64,000 nucleotides of DNA from Stropharia rugosoannulata (taxonomy: Eukaryota > Basidiomycota > Agaricomycetes > Agaricales > Strophariaceae). The notes under the pieces were generated by a model. That model ran no database searches, was not told where the DNA came from, and saw only the letters and a list, made by a program, of their open reading frames with translations. The position numbers were made by a program, and so were the translations under genes. Where the stretch lies: NCBI GenBank assembly GCA_028532985.1, contig JANCIK010000011.1, forward strand, positions 310,001 to 374,000, read 5' to 3'. Below, piece after piece: positions 13,315 to 25,096 of the stretch (within the stretch, counting starts at the first letter, position 1; each line of letters starts with the position of its first letter).

Positions 13315-14370
13315 CTAGAATCTTGTATGGCCGCCTTTAGCTGCTAAAACAGCCTGAACTCGATCACCCATCTTCCCAATGTGCTTATTGATGGCATCAA
13401 TTGGGATCTCCTCCCAAGCAGTATGGACGGCGGCAATTAGTTGATCAACTGTGTTGGGAGGGTGTGGAAGATGCCGTAGAATATTCTTGAGGTCGAGCCA
13501 GACAGGCTCAATGGGATTAAGGTCCGGAGAAGATGCTGGATGTGGGAATAAATTGATATGGTTGCGGGAAAACCATTGCATTGTTGATTTGCTTCGGTGG
13601 CTTGCTGCACCATCTTGCTGAAACTTCATTGGACCTCTCTCCTGGGTCAAGCGAGTATAAAAGTCAAGTAAAGCACCTTGAAGTACCTGTTCCTGATAGC
13701 GGGTAGAATTCATTCCCCCACCTTTTCCTCCAGAATATTCAAGAACCACCAAAGGTCCCTTTTCTCCTTCGACAATGCAGGCCCAGACCATGACCCGTAT
13801 TGATGATTGCTTGAATGTTGGAACAAGGCATTCATCGATAAATTCCTCGTCAGCTCGTCGTGTGATGTAAATACGGCCTCGATTATCACCCAGATAAATA
13901 TAGCATTCATCTGAGAAAATAACGTGCTTCCAATGATGTGGCTGCAAAACTTTGTTGATGCGCGCCCAGTTAAGTCTAGCTCGTTTATGACGAGGGGAGA
14001 GGTAAGGGACACGACGTGCAACTCTGCGGTGGTATCCGTGCCTTGCAAGAACATTTCGGATAGTACTTGTGCAAACATTTACCGCAATTTGGTTGGTAAT
14101 TTGCCCAAGGGCAATACGGCGCTGATTTCGGGCCAAGCGAATGACATGTCGCACGTCGTAGCTGTTAAGCTTCGGAGGACGACCTGAACGCAGTTTATTT
14201 GATGTGGAACCAGTTTCTAGGTACCGTTTAACTATGCGCTGTGCAGTGCGAGGATTGACGTTTTCATGCCGGCCAGCTTCGGCTGCATTTCCTGTCGCAA
14301 TGGCATATCCAACAATTCTATTCTTTTTTGGAGTATCGACTTCTTGCCGAGAAGTAGCACTTTGTGACAT
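13315..14370 (-). CDS. Tc1-like transposase, DD34E
   Basis: 351 residues with no interruption. An N-terminal helix-turn-helix region (about 15-110) contains NPRTAQRIVKRYLETGS and the linker motif RSGRPPKLN. The catalytic RNase-H-fold domain has its acidic residues visible at D154 (FSDECYIYLGD), D253 (FQQDGAASHRS) and E288 (SPDLNPIEPVW), with 34 residues between the last two. The enzyme excises and reinserts the element at TA sites. The length is normal for the family and the start is the first ATG after the right inverted repeat. Confidence 0.95.
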   Translation of the reverse strand: MSQSATSRQEVDTPKKNRIVGYAIATGNAAEAGRHENVNPRTAQRIVKRYLETGSTSNKLRSGRPPKLNSYDVRHVIRLARNQRRIALGQITNQIAVNVCTSTIRNVLARHGYHRRVARRVPYLSPRHKRARLNWARINKVLQPHHWKHVIFSDECYIYLGDNRGRIYITRRADEEFIDECLVPTFKQSSIRVMVWACIVEGEKGPLVVLEYSGGKGGGMNSTRYQEQVLQGALLDFYTRLTQERGPMKFQQDGAASHRSKSTMQWFSRNHINLFPHPASSPDLNPIEPVWLDLKNILRHLPHPPNTVDQLIAAVHTAWEEIPIDAINKHIGKMGDRVQAVLAAKGGHTRF

Positions 14371-14455
14371 TTGGGAGGGAACAAGTAAGTGGTTAGTGAT
14401 GTACAGCGAAACAAAGGTTCAACTAAATCGGCGCGCTGACATTTTGATTACATAA

Positions 14456-14481
14456 GCGACATCACTTTTTGTGACCACGAG
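14456..14481 (-). repeat. Right terminal inverted repeat of Tc1-like element
   Basis: 26 bp, exact reverse complement of 13157-13182. Confidence 0.9.
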
Positions 14482-14597
14482 TATAGTGCTACGGCTACTA
14501 TAATCATAGAAGATGTGTACCAGGAGTATCACCGCAAGTCTGTCCCATGACTATACTCTTTACTCATACCTCTGTGGGGTGCTGGTTTTAAAAGCCA

Positions 14598-14603
14598 TAT
14601 AAA
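14598..14603 (+). promoter_or_regulatory. TATA box of the glycopeptide pseudogene
   Basis: TATAAA about 100 nt upstream of the former start codon at 14702. Confidence 0.4.
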
Positions 14604-14701
14604 GGGGATCATAACCTATAGTTTATGGGTCAGTTTCAGCACACCGGCCACTGTGTGAACTAACATTTCGACTCTAACCTCAGTAGTGCATACATAGAAC
14701 C

Positions 14702-15661
14702 ATGTTCTCAAGACCATACTCTCCCTTATCCTCTCCACCGCTATCCTCAGCGTCAGCCCCGAGACCCACACCGTGCACTTTACCAACAAGTTGCGTGTTT
14801 TACATACTTTCTATAACGACGGTGAATAATAACCGGGCGCCTGTTTTCTCTAGCTATCCATTCGGCGGCACTGTAGGCAAAATGTCTTATTGATGAACCA
14901 TCTTTGCTCACCATTCCGACTCTAATATCTATGCCATTTCTATTTATAGCCCACGCTAATCTAGGGCCCTAACGTACTTTCGACTGGAGGGGACTTTACA
15001 AGCAACGGACCGCTGCGCTCTGCAATAGCGTGAGCCTTGTCTCGAATACGATATTACTCACCGCCACCTGCTAATCCCATACAAAATTCCTCAGATACCT
15101 CCAAACAGGAAAGTGTGGGTTCAACGGCGAAGGCTGCACGCTTATTGAGCTCTCACTCATCAATCCCACTTCTCCCGGGGGCGGGTCGAGCGCCTACATC
15201 TCCCTGATTCCACCGTACGCATTACATTTCCCGTCCTTACTAGTGCAGCGCACTCTGACTGTAACAAACAATGTGACTCTGTTGCGGTTGTTTGTATCTA
15301 GCCACGCATTCTCCGTGATGTCTGGGTTTGGGTATTACAATCTTACCACGATCGTGGTTGTATCTGCTATACTGACTCTGGACGTGCGTTGCCATAGGTA
15401 GTTCAACGGATGCGATGGGACCAGTGCTGACTGTAAGATGTTTGAGAGAAATTTTGAGTAGAATTACCTACCAAAAGTCTATATCGTCTAGGTACCAGTG
15501 CTAAGTGCACAACCGCATTCACCAATTCAGGGCAGACCGGCAAGCAGGTCGCGTGCCAGGCAGATAATGTGAGTGATGTCCTGTTGCATACGTATAGTAA
15601 CTACTCAGGAACTGACTCATCCGCAATGAAGATAAACCTGGCTATTACGTTCTGCGACTAA
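14702..15661 (+). pseudogene. Secreted glycopeptide-family protein, broken
   Basis: Out-of-frame blocks reproduce a small secreted basidiomycete protein: a signal peptide (KTILSLILSTAILSVS), mature start ETHTVHFTNK, then NVLSTGGDFTSNGPL near 14972-15016, CGFNGEGCTLIELSLINPTS near 15108-15170, AFSVMSGFGYYN near 15308-15343, and a C-terminal INLAITFCD ending at 15661. Short introns separate the blocks. Lesions: one base appears missing directly after the ATG, so the signal peptide is out of frame; the CGFG segment near 14795 is also shifted; and a TAG near 14953 stands where a glutamine is expected before GPNVLSTGG. The family is known only as extracellular 'glycopeptide' proteins; the role is unknown. 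Confidence 0.7.
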
Positions 15662-16035
15662 TAGTATGATCAACATCAGTTTGTTCCTTTCTTTGTTGGG
15701 CACAGCAGTTATATAAGAACAGATGGTACAAAGGGTGCAACATGTAATTTCCGAGCACTATATTAAGCATGAACTCGAACATATTAACATACACCACTTT
15801 CTTAGTTTTGAGACTAGATGCTGGCCTCAGTGAGGGTAGTTGACACTAGCAGTATATCTGTAATAGTACCAACTCAGGAAATGATTCACTCACAACGAAG
15901 GTAAACCTTGCCCACACATAGTCGCAGTTTGTTCGTCTACTGTACACGAAACAGTGGCAGAAGAACAGATGGTACAGAGGGCGTAAGGCATAACATGTAG
16001 TCTCTGAGCATTGTTTTTGAAATCAAAGATAATCC
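15586..16035 (+). repeat. Partial tandem duplication of the glycopeptide gene 3' end
   Basis: About 15590-15770 (final exon and 3' flank, including GAACAGATGGTACAAAGGG) is repeated in diverged form at about 15850-16030 (GAACAGATGGTACAGAGGG). The second copy has lost the last coding motif and is non-coding. Confidence 0.65.
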
Positions 16036-16445
16036 ACCTGGAACGTGATCATATCTAAGCAAATGAATGGGCATAGTCAAATTCGCTCTACGAGATCCAT
16101 GAGCTGCTTTATCAATTAGCTGCTTCAATGGAAGAATACACATGGGAGAAAAGAGAAGTGCTGCAAAACGATATGATGTTAACGAAAAAATATGAACCAA
16201 CTAGTAAACAGCAAGTAAAGACGTGCAACAAGAAAGCATACCGAAATTAGCGCTCCACGTCAACCACCCGCATGCGCAAGCGCACGTTCGCGCACCAGCC
16301 AGTCTCGGCGCCTCTCCTCCATTACTGGGCGCTCATGACCGGCCGGTATTTTAGCTCCCACACAGTTCTGCATCGGCAAGCCCCGCACCTGCATCTCTGC
16401 ATGCTCGACCCAGCCAAAAACTATACCAACTCCGCCCTAGCGTTC
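16036..16445. other. Gene-less stretch between pseudogenes
   Basis: No supported gene. 16250-16440 becomes GC-rich and may hold further decayed PPR-like C-terminal sequence, but no frame is coherent. Confidence 0.4.
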
Positions 16446-18846
16446 CTACAACCCACCCCCGCCCGCACCCGCACGGCGCATAGCGAGCACGATCCCGCGC
16501 CACTTGGCGAGCGTGCGCGGGCCCGGGACACGACGCGGGCCGACCCAATCGCGCACGAAGCGCACCAGACGGGCGTACTCGCTCGGGTCCGTGTCGATAT
16601 CGACGTTGCATGGCTCCGGCCTGCTTTGGTCTTCCATGTCCCCAGCAATAGCCACATCTCCTTCATCCCCCGTTCCGCGGCCCCCCTTCTCCGCTCTCTT
16701 CTCCCCACACGCTCCTTGTTTGTTTCCCTACCACCCCCCGGGCAACGCGCGCTTGCAGCATCTCCACAACCGGCGCCTGCACGATCACCTGTGCCCACAG
16801 CACCAGCACCATGCTCGGGACACTATTGCTTGGCTGCATCCCCGCGCGGGCGGCGGCGCATCTACGCGAGGAAGGGTGGGGTCTTGGGGGGCATGGGCAG
16901 TGGAAGAAAGGAAGGAGATGTACGCGAGGCAGGTCCGGGAAGTGGGGGCGAGGATCGCATAGAACGTCCGCGGGGAGGTTGGAGGTCCTGAGGAAGTAAG
17001 CGATGTCGAAGATGTGCGCGGGCCGAGATCGGTGGGTTTCTCAGATCTGGTTGAGGGAGGTGAAGGGGTGAGTGGATCGGAGGGAGACGCAGGGGGATGT
17101 AACAAGACACGATCCTGCGGAGTGAACACGTACGGCCGGGGGGAGCGGAAGACGCTGCGCGCTTCGGCGTCCTATGCATTGCGTACCGCAGCGGCGGGGG
17201 CGACGATCATTTCTTCCTTATTTTCCCCATACCCCTTTTCACCACCACCAAAGCGGTGAACACCCAAATCAACTCCATGACCATCCCCCAGCGCATCACA
17301 CATTCCATACAGAGCCTGCAGAAACACCGCATGCAGCGTCCGCGGGTGGCCTACCGCGCCATTGCGTACCTGGCATGTATGGCTTCGCGAGGCACGCGCG
17401 CTGGTACGCGTGGGCGTTTAGGAGCAAGGGGAGTGTAGGGCTGATGAGTCCGTCAAAGCCTGCCCCAGGATGTTTGTGGGTTAACCAATTTCCTCCCCCC
17501 GTAGCCCCCGCGTTGCCTGCGGTACTTGACCCGGCATCAGTGTCAGATGATGCCCGCCTCAACCTCAACCTCATCCACGGCCTTCCCCATGCCCCATGGC
17601 ACGCCCCGCATATTATTATCCATCCCCAGCGTCATACGTGCCGCCTGGAGCAATATACAGAGCGAGTTCGCATCGGCAACAACGCCGTACAATGGGATGA
17701 GGTCCCACAGGAGGAACACCACATCCGAGCGCGCGAACTGCTTAAATGATACGAGGAATTCGTGATACGAGATCGTGGTTAGCTGAATGCGCGGTGGGGA
17801 ACGCGGGGAGAGATGAACGCGGGGAGATTGGGCGGGGGGAGTCCATGAGCGAGGTTGGGGAAAAGAATGAAGTAGAGGAAGAGGGAGAGGCGGATGATGA
17901 CAACAATGACCAGGAGGAGGGTGAGCGCTGGGGAGAATTTCGCGAGGGGAGGTGTGAGGTGGGAAAAGGAGAAGAGAGGGGGAGGGTCCCCACACTCGCG
18001 TCGTCTGGTAAATCGGCCCGCCACGCCCAGAAGTCCAGCGTCGAGAGTGCATCGAGGGGCGTCCAGAGCACACAAGGACTTGTAGCCCTGCAGTCAGCAC
18101 GGCGTTGTCCATAACCATGCGCCTTCCCGGAGCACGGGCCCACGCGGGCGGCATGCTAAGGAGGTCCTCTGAGCTTCCGCTGGTCGCCGACTTTCGAGTT
18201 CGTGAGCGCTTCGTAAATCGCACTGTCGCGTGCGGAGACACGATGGAATCCCTTGGGCCTCAAGGTGTTCTGCGGCGGGCGGGTAAGGCTCGCGAGCCAT
18301 ACATGTCAGAAGGTGTTTCAGGTGACAAAACGGTCCACGAGCAGAGCGCAGTACGTCGCCCAGCGAAGAGTAACCTGGAGTGTGTTCATGGCCGCGAGTA
18401 TACGGACAACGAGAGTGCCGAGGATGGCAGTACACAGTGGGGCGCGCGAGAGGACGTCGAGGGAGCGGTTGAAAGCAATTTCCTGCGACGCCGTGGGGAT
18501 GGGGGAGATGTGCATGAAGGAGGGCGGGGAGGGCATTGCTGGCGCGGTCGGCAGTACAGACTTTATAGAGGACGTGGAAGAGGAGTACCCAAGGCGGCAT
18601 ACACGTGCCGTCCTCGGCCTGGGCGACTGTTTGCTGGATGTCGTGCGGGGCGAGGGTGGGCTGCCAGCGGATGTACCCGTCGAGGGGAACTGCCGGCCTC
18701 GGCGAGGGCAGCGTTGAGGTTCAGCCGGTCGGCAGGGGTATGAGACGGGGGCCTTGGAGTCACGGTTTAATGTAGTGCGGCACGGCGAGCGGGCGACTGC
18801 GGGCACTGGTCGCGAACGAGCGGGCGACATGGCGGATGCGATGCAT
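16446..18846 (-). pseudogene. PPR-like mitochondrial protein, decayed copy B
   Basis: Same block order as copy A at 2540-5107. It begins at ATG 18846 with MHRIRHVARSFATSARSRP. A frame break with TGA at 18320-18318 comes directly after the DRFVT block, the same place as in copy A. Other blocks are PPAAEHLEA, TTISYHEFLVSFKQF, PDVVFLLWDL, DANSLCILLQAARMTLGMD and, unique to this copy, a C-terminal block PSEYARLVRFVRDWVG at 16655-16446. DANSLCILLQAARM after PDVV is the most PPR-like segment. Several hundred bases present in copy A (3930-4370) are deleted here. A functional product is unlikely. Confidence 0.55.
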
Positions 18847-18915
18847 CAGGAACACAGCCACACCGACCGCGACAAATCCAGCCACAGTCAACACACGGAC
18901 AAACAGACCTCGGAC
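16660..18915. repeat. Segmental duplication, copy B
   Basis: Direct-orientation paralogue of 2540-5168. The match extends past the start codon into 5' flank (ACACGGACAAACAGACCTCGG in both), so the duplication included upstream sequence. Confidence 0.75.
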
Positions 18916-21900
18916 CCATCAAGTTTCTACTCTACTGCTCGCTACCTCGGTTGTATCACCTTGTCTGCGAGCATCACTCTTCGCAGGACGCTCGCTCGAG
19001 CCCCGGGAGCTCCGTGCAGCCAAATCCTAGCACCACTGTGCTATATGAAGACATCAAGTCCGTATCGGACCGCGATGCACCTTTATCCAAACTCAGCGTC
19101 ATGTACGCGTACAGGCAGGGTGCGGCAACGCCAACTCGGTGCGCTGAGTACTCATAGAGGTAAGTACTTCCCGCCGTACCGTACCCATCGAAGACTTGTG
19201 TCCCTGCCAGGCAGCCAAGTCAGTTCGTGTTTTCAGTATAATTTGGCTCAGATTCGTTTACTTGGCAGTATATCTTGAACGCCCTGTGTTAGCCACTACA
19301 GCAACAGGTCCTCGATATACATATATTGTCAGTCATGTTCCAAGTCTGCGTGAACAACATACGTGACTGTCAGCAGTCAACCGACCGCGCCTCGTAAATC
19401 ACTCATCTTATGACCCGCCAGTTCGGTTCGGAGCCCCCGTATTTAAAGGGGTGATAGGGAACGCATGGCTGCTCCAGCGAGCTGCGCCATCAGCCGCTCC
19501 AGTAATTCTTCGCCGCATGTAAATTATGTCACTGTTAGCCGTGTTACATGTCTGCGTGAACAACCTACGTGCCTGTGAATCGTGACCCCTGCCGCAAACT
19601 CATGCAATTAACTGTGACGCGCCAGTTCAGGTTAGTGCGCACTGACTCGAAGTAAAATAATGTGCTCACCATGAAACCGATCGATCTTTCATTCGTCCAT
19701 GGTCAACGTCCAGTGTAGTGTCCAGAACGCTTTACACAGTGAACTCGGCCCTTAGTCGACTGCGTGTGTCGTTCCAGGTACCAAGTCAGCGCATACGCAG
19801 TGGTGAGCTTGCTAGTGGGACGTCTAAGCTCACCTTTATCATCATAATACGGCGGGCAGGGTGCTGCGCCTGTGTCATGGGGCTCGAAGACGACGGTATG
19901 TATCCGGCCCTTTGTCGACTGCCTGCGACGGTCTAGCCTGTAAGTGGTACCGAGTTCGTCTTTGGGACCAATTAACTCACCTGCGCAGGACAAAAACGTC
20001 AGCATGTATATTTGGGTGAAAATACAAGACGGCTCGATTCGTGTTGGCGAGCTATTCACATCATTAACTGGGTCCTACTCACTGGGATGTCCGTGTCAAC
20101 AAACATCTACATATGACCCTCATGCGTGTTGAACCATCCGTCGTCGTCGTACAAGGAGGTGGGAAAAGGCCCTGGGAGTTGGCTCGCAGCCAACAGCGCT
20201 TCAATGGTCCATCACACTACATTCTAGCCCATGTCATTAGTACAACATCGCGCTGAGCAGTATACAGCTCACCGTGGTCGTCACAGCAGGTAACGTGGGC
20301 ACTGCGAACCGAGTTGTCTGATTGGCGTATGTAGGGTGAGATCAGAGGAGAAGGGAAGACTAGACGAGCAGAACAGGGAACTGGAGAATCAGCTGGTCAG
20401 TTGCACGGATTAAATATCTTTTCAGATTGGAAATGCTTACCGCCACGTATGAACATAGTAGTGTGAGGGAAAGACGTAGTGTGTTCACACTACCAAGCGA
20501 GAGCCGAATCTGTGGTCCTCCTCCCCGCATCAACCCACGATCGCGGTCATCTATATATGCACTATCCTATCCTACCTCTATCACAATACTCATACTGTTA
20601 TATTTATGTATGTATACAAGGCACTTAATGGATCTTCCAACTACTACGGTGAACTCCGTACGACATATGCTTGTTCAACGAGCATCCTCAGTTTAGTATA
20701 CTGAGTACTACAAAGGGGTAAGACATGTTCTCGGTCCGCCAAGGTGTATAGATCAATGAATGTCTCACAAGTATTTATTTACTAGTAACTTGCGCACGTA
20801 CGATGCTTTCGGCATGTTCGCATGCATCCCGGGTCTGTGCTGCATGCAATGTTCGTGAGTCCAAAAGCGATTTTACATATTCACCGGTATTTGATGGTCG
20901 GCGGGTTTATTCAGTACACAGAACAATGAGATTACAATGGTATATCGCGCAGAAGATTCGGAATGGCCCACAGGGATGCGGGTATGATACATGTCTTTCA
21001 GTTGTCTTTTCCGCATCCTAGGTATTAATGTTTACACTATAGACGCTACATATGCTTCAAGTATCACTTGAATAAACATATTAGGAATGTTTACAACAAC
21101 ATACACATTCTCAAACATAATGAATGTCCGTGGGGAAACATCCGACCCGCGTTTTGCATCTGAACTTCCAACATATCGCTTTAATTGCCATAGCCTTAAC
21201 CATCTTGACAAGTTGTCGTAAAGGACGACAGGGAGCTGCTAGCTGCTTCAAAACACGGTGTTTTTCGAAGCGGAACAAAAAGAGAGAAAGGGAGCACCTG
21301 CACATAACTCGGTACATTCCGAACATCTGCACTAGAATACTTGACGGGGCTGCATACACTGTAGACCATATGGACAAGTAAAACACCCTCATTCAATAGA
21401 AACGGGGAAATACGTGCGGAAAATGAAGGAGCGCTCACCATGCGCTGCCTGCGCACTAATCTTCCAAGTTTTGGATACTGATTGCGCTAGAGGCCAGTCT
21501 GCTGTGCATTATTTGGTATCAGAATATCATGTTATTCTCTAATGTAAGCGATAATTCCACGGACCTTTTTTTTTTTTTGAAATAAGACGAGAATTCGGAA
21601 AGGAGGAGGGGGTGTACGTGTCCCAGTACGTTCTGGGCTGCGATGTCCACGCAACCGCAGAGAGCCGCTTGGGACCCTCTGACTGGACGTGGGTAGTCTA
21701 TATCTAACTGATAATTACAGTGCGCCATGCCCATTTTGCTGTATGCATGTAGTACGAGCATATCCATCTCCCTGTGCGCATGGTTAAATTACCAACTACT
21801 TTCACTCATCTCTGAGATGGTGTTTGTACACAAAGGTCATTTATAGCCACTATATATAACCTATACAGTGGAATTTTCAATACATGTCGATTTAAACATG

Positions 21901-23261
21901 AGCGGGCGCAGTGCGCGTTTTGCCACAGAAAGTGCGTTCGAGAGCGCACTCGACGCTGCTGCTTCTAGAGTATGGCCCTAAGTACATTGTGGATGAGATA
22001 AATATAGCTTGTATGAGCCCCCAAAACCAGCTGGAATTCGGTTTAATTGTATATAACGCGAAAATCGTGGTATGGAGCGCTACGCGCACATAGCTTCCAA
22101 GAGCGCAAGGTAAACGAGAAGCTCCGAGCAGGATCCGACGCTTCTTCACCTAATGCACAGCCCCAGGTACGCGGGAACTACGGGTCTAATCTGGGTGAAT
22201 TGTACGAGAAAAGAGGGGGGGAGGAGCGGAGCAGTCACCCGCGCTGTGATCCTGCCGTGGCTTATGTCCGGGTGTACAGATCAACCATGTGTGAGCTCCA
22301 ACTGGATTACAAATGTAGAGTACATAGTAATACGTTCCTGTGAAACTATAATATTTCAATTTAAGTGCGCATATCCTATGTAAGTACGTCTGTGCAAGAG
22401 GTTCCCCCAACGCAAGGTAAACACCCTTACATATCTCGAATACAGGACTCATACTTCAGCTTCATGCGTAGATATTGATTTCTAATGTATTGAGCATCAG
22501 AATATTGCGCTCCCCCAATATCTCATATGTACAACGGCGCGCACGCTCAATGTTTTCGCGTGCTACGCGCCCTACGAGCACGGCTGCAGAAAAGCAGGGG
22601 ACGTAGCAGACCTGGTACGTAGCACATGCCTGATGGCTGCAGCGACACCGAGTTATTGGCACGTCCCGCACATGCCAGCGACTCAGTCCGGACATATCGA
22701 CGCCCCGGAGCTCCTATACACACAATCCTGCCTGGGAGCCTAAGGCAAGCACAGCTGAGCATTGAGTCCCGAAGGCTCTTCCCCGCGGCGAGAAACACTC
22801 GAAATTGATGTTTTGCTACCCATATACGTTCCATACTTACTCACAACGTAGTTTACACCCACAATAGAGCGTTTTGGTACACAATACAGCAGACGCGATG
22901 CGTTCTGGCCCCAAGACGATGTATGAACTTCCCGCAAACGCCCTCTGGCTGCGCAACTCATAGAACACATCTCTGGGAAGTTTAAACCGCCCTACTGCTG
23001 GGGCCGATGTCCCGCGCCGAGCGGCACCCCGCTTGGAGGATATGCATTCTATTCACGGGGAGGCGCAGGGCCGACCCAGGTAGGTCGCATACTTACTCTC
23101 CTTTTTTTCCCTCTCCTAATCCTTTGTACAGAGCACTTACGGCTTCATCGCAGAGGCGTCCGTGGAACATCTTTCACAGCACACAACACCTCCACTTTGA
23201 CGGGTATATGTCGATTTTGCGGGGGAAGACCGAAAATGGTGCATAAGGGTAAGACACTCAC
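18916..23261. other. Long gene-poor stretch with weak internal repeats
   Basis: No gene is supported. Two diverged copies of a ~100-bp block (GTCTGCGTGAACAACNTACGTG) lie about 205 bp apart at 19325 and 19530. A ~175-bp unit recurs at 19740 and 19900 (GGCCCTTNGTCGACTGC). An A/T homopolymer of about 11 T lies near 21570. Minus-strand sequence at 23254-23000 follows the ATG4 pseudogene and contains GRPCASP before a stop, faintly like the ATG4 segment expected there; 22160-22980 is unidentified. Confidence 0.4.
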
Positions 23262-25096
23262 CTTGATAGTCTCGTAATAGATGGGATTCACGCCCTCAAT
23301 ACCCAGTCTAATCCCGAGCAAGATGAGAACGGGCCGCTCGCCCCAGGATGCGGTGTGCTGGCGGCGGGGCACGCGGGAAGCGTTGCCATGACTGGCAGCA
23401 AAGACAGAGGATTGATAGAGTGTGCCATCGACAGCGAGGGCGACCGATAAACCACTCGGGAAATGAGCTGACCAGTGTCCTGTACACCGAAGGAAGCAAA
23501 GTTAGTAACGGTAGAATCAAGCAGGTAGACAGAAATAAACAATTAAATCAGTCCACAATAACATGAAATCAAGAAGGAAGAAAATAAAATGATATCAATG
23601 AATGAGAAGAGAAGGAGCGGGGTAAATGAAATATGACGCAGGGACCACTAAAAATATGAATGAAGACACTCACTTGATAGCGCCAGCAGCCACACTGGGC
23701 CCGAACCACTGTCCAACGTCCGTGCCCAGCTCCTTGCCAGCGAGAGCCATTCTGTGCACGCTGAAAGGGGCGTGGGGTGACGGGCGTGTCGAGAAACCAT
23801 GTTAGAATGCGAACATATGTTGCATATTCCGGAGTTGCCACTGGATGTGGGGGACGGCGCCAGTCTTGAAGAAAGTGAGTCAACATTCATAAGGGAAGAG
23901 GCGCACGTACCACGGCCCAGGTGGACGCCGACAAGGGCGTTGGCGAGGAGACTTTGTCCTGTACGCAACATGCACCCCCACCCCGTATCAGCGCTCCATG
24001 TCTTCTCCCCAGCCCAGGGCCAGACCTTCCTGCCCACTGTCGGGCTTTGATTCTCGTCCAGTGTCGTCGAGCTCACCGAAAATGGCGGAGAGCACGGCGG
24101 TAGCTCAACGAGACGGCCATCGCGGATAGGAGTGGGGAGGTGAGAGCGGTAAGTGAGCCATACGCGAGATGTGAAATCAGAGTAGAAAGCAGGTGGCCAA
24201 ACAGCACCGGGGTCGGGAGGCGGACGTGGGCCCTTGTTGGTCGCAGTACCCGTCGTACCGGAAGTGGCACTGCCGTGTCCAGCACTGCTGGTAGGAGACG
24301 AATGACCATCAGCAGAGGAGAAGGCAGCGGAGCTGGAAGAGCTGCGCCAGCTCCCTCTGCGACCTTTGATCTTGCGCTGCGGGGTGGGTGGAGTCGGCGC
24401 ATGTGGGTCAACTGGTGGACCTTCCCAGCCGGGGTGTTGCACGCCCAGAAGCCAGATGGGGGCGCCGCAGCGGTCAGGGACTGCGTCCGAGTCGAGGAGA
24501 TAGAGCATAGCCTTGTCCTTGCCATGCTTCGCCGCGGCGAGGAGAGCCGCAGGTCCGCTGAATAGCTTGCGGGCAGGGCTAGCATGACTGGAGCTGGAAT
24601 CATATCCGGAAGGCGATGTTCCACGGGAATGCTGAGCGAGGATGGCGGGGAGAGAGAGGTCGGTGGAAGAAGACGAGAAGGTGTGCGTGAACCAGCCCGA
24701 GAGGCGAGTGGGCAGGTCGCCGATGCGCGCCGAGCCCGACGGGGCGCCAGTACTCGAGGTGCTGACATACAAGTTTATGTGCTGCGTCTCAGGCGCAGAG
24801 GCAACTGGGCGCTCGGAGCGCGTACGGGGGCGCGGGGACGGGATGTTGACGGGGCCAGGGCTGGTGGGCGCTGGTGGTTCGACGGTGATCGGGGGTTCAT
24901 CAACGCCAAAATCGGTTGGGAGGTCGGCCGAGGGCTTACGGTCGCGGTTTATGGAGAGAAACTTGGAGCCCTTGCGCTGTTTCTGGTCCGGGGAGGCAAC
25001 AGTGACTGACTCAGACTTGGATCGGTCGCGCTGTGTCTGTTTCTGGAGAAACCGGGGAAGCTTGGAGTGCGGCGTGCCGGGCGGAGACGAGGCCAT
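23262..25096 (-). pseudogene. ATG4: ATG4-like autophagy cysteine protease, frameshifted and truncated
   Basis: ATG4 processes and delipidates the ubiquitin-like protein ATG8. Exon 1 (25096-23912) encodes a long Ser/Pro-rich N-terminus starting MASSPPGTPHSKLPRFLQ, then the start of the peptidase C54 domain (FYSDFTSRVWLTYRS). The catalytic cysteine is in SADTGWGCMLRTGQSLLAN. Exon 2 (23864-23674) continues DWRRPPHPVATPEYATYV and ILTWFLDTP. One extra base near 23763-23768 is needed to reach [14 protein letters not shown] and [16 protein letters not shown]. Exon 3 (23479-23262) starts TLVSSFPE, then shifts frame again near 23456-23458 into GLSVALAVDGTLYQSSVFAA and GIRLGIEGVNPIYYETIK. The next family segment, with the catalytic Asp and His (DPH), is not recognisable downstream. 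ATG4 is normally an intact gene in fungi, so this is either a decayed extra copy or carries sequencing indels. An in-frame 5' extension to 25381 was not used because it lacks family character. Confidence 0.8.

Larger units (their letters stand above)
13157..14481 (-). mobile_element. Complete Tc1-like DNA transposon, 1325 bp
   Basis: The ends are perfect 26-bp terminal inverted repeats (13157-13182 and 14456-14481, outer end CTCGTGGTCACAAAAAGTG). They are flanked by TA at 13155-13156 and 14482-14483, the target duplication of the Tc1/mariner superfamily. It carries one full transposase gene on the minus strand. Identical repeats plus an open transposase suggest a young, possibly active copy. 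Confidence 0.93.
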
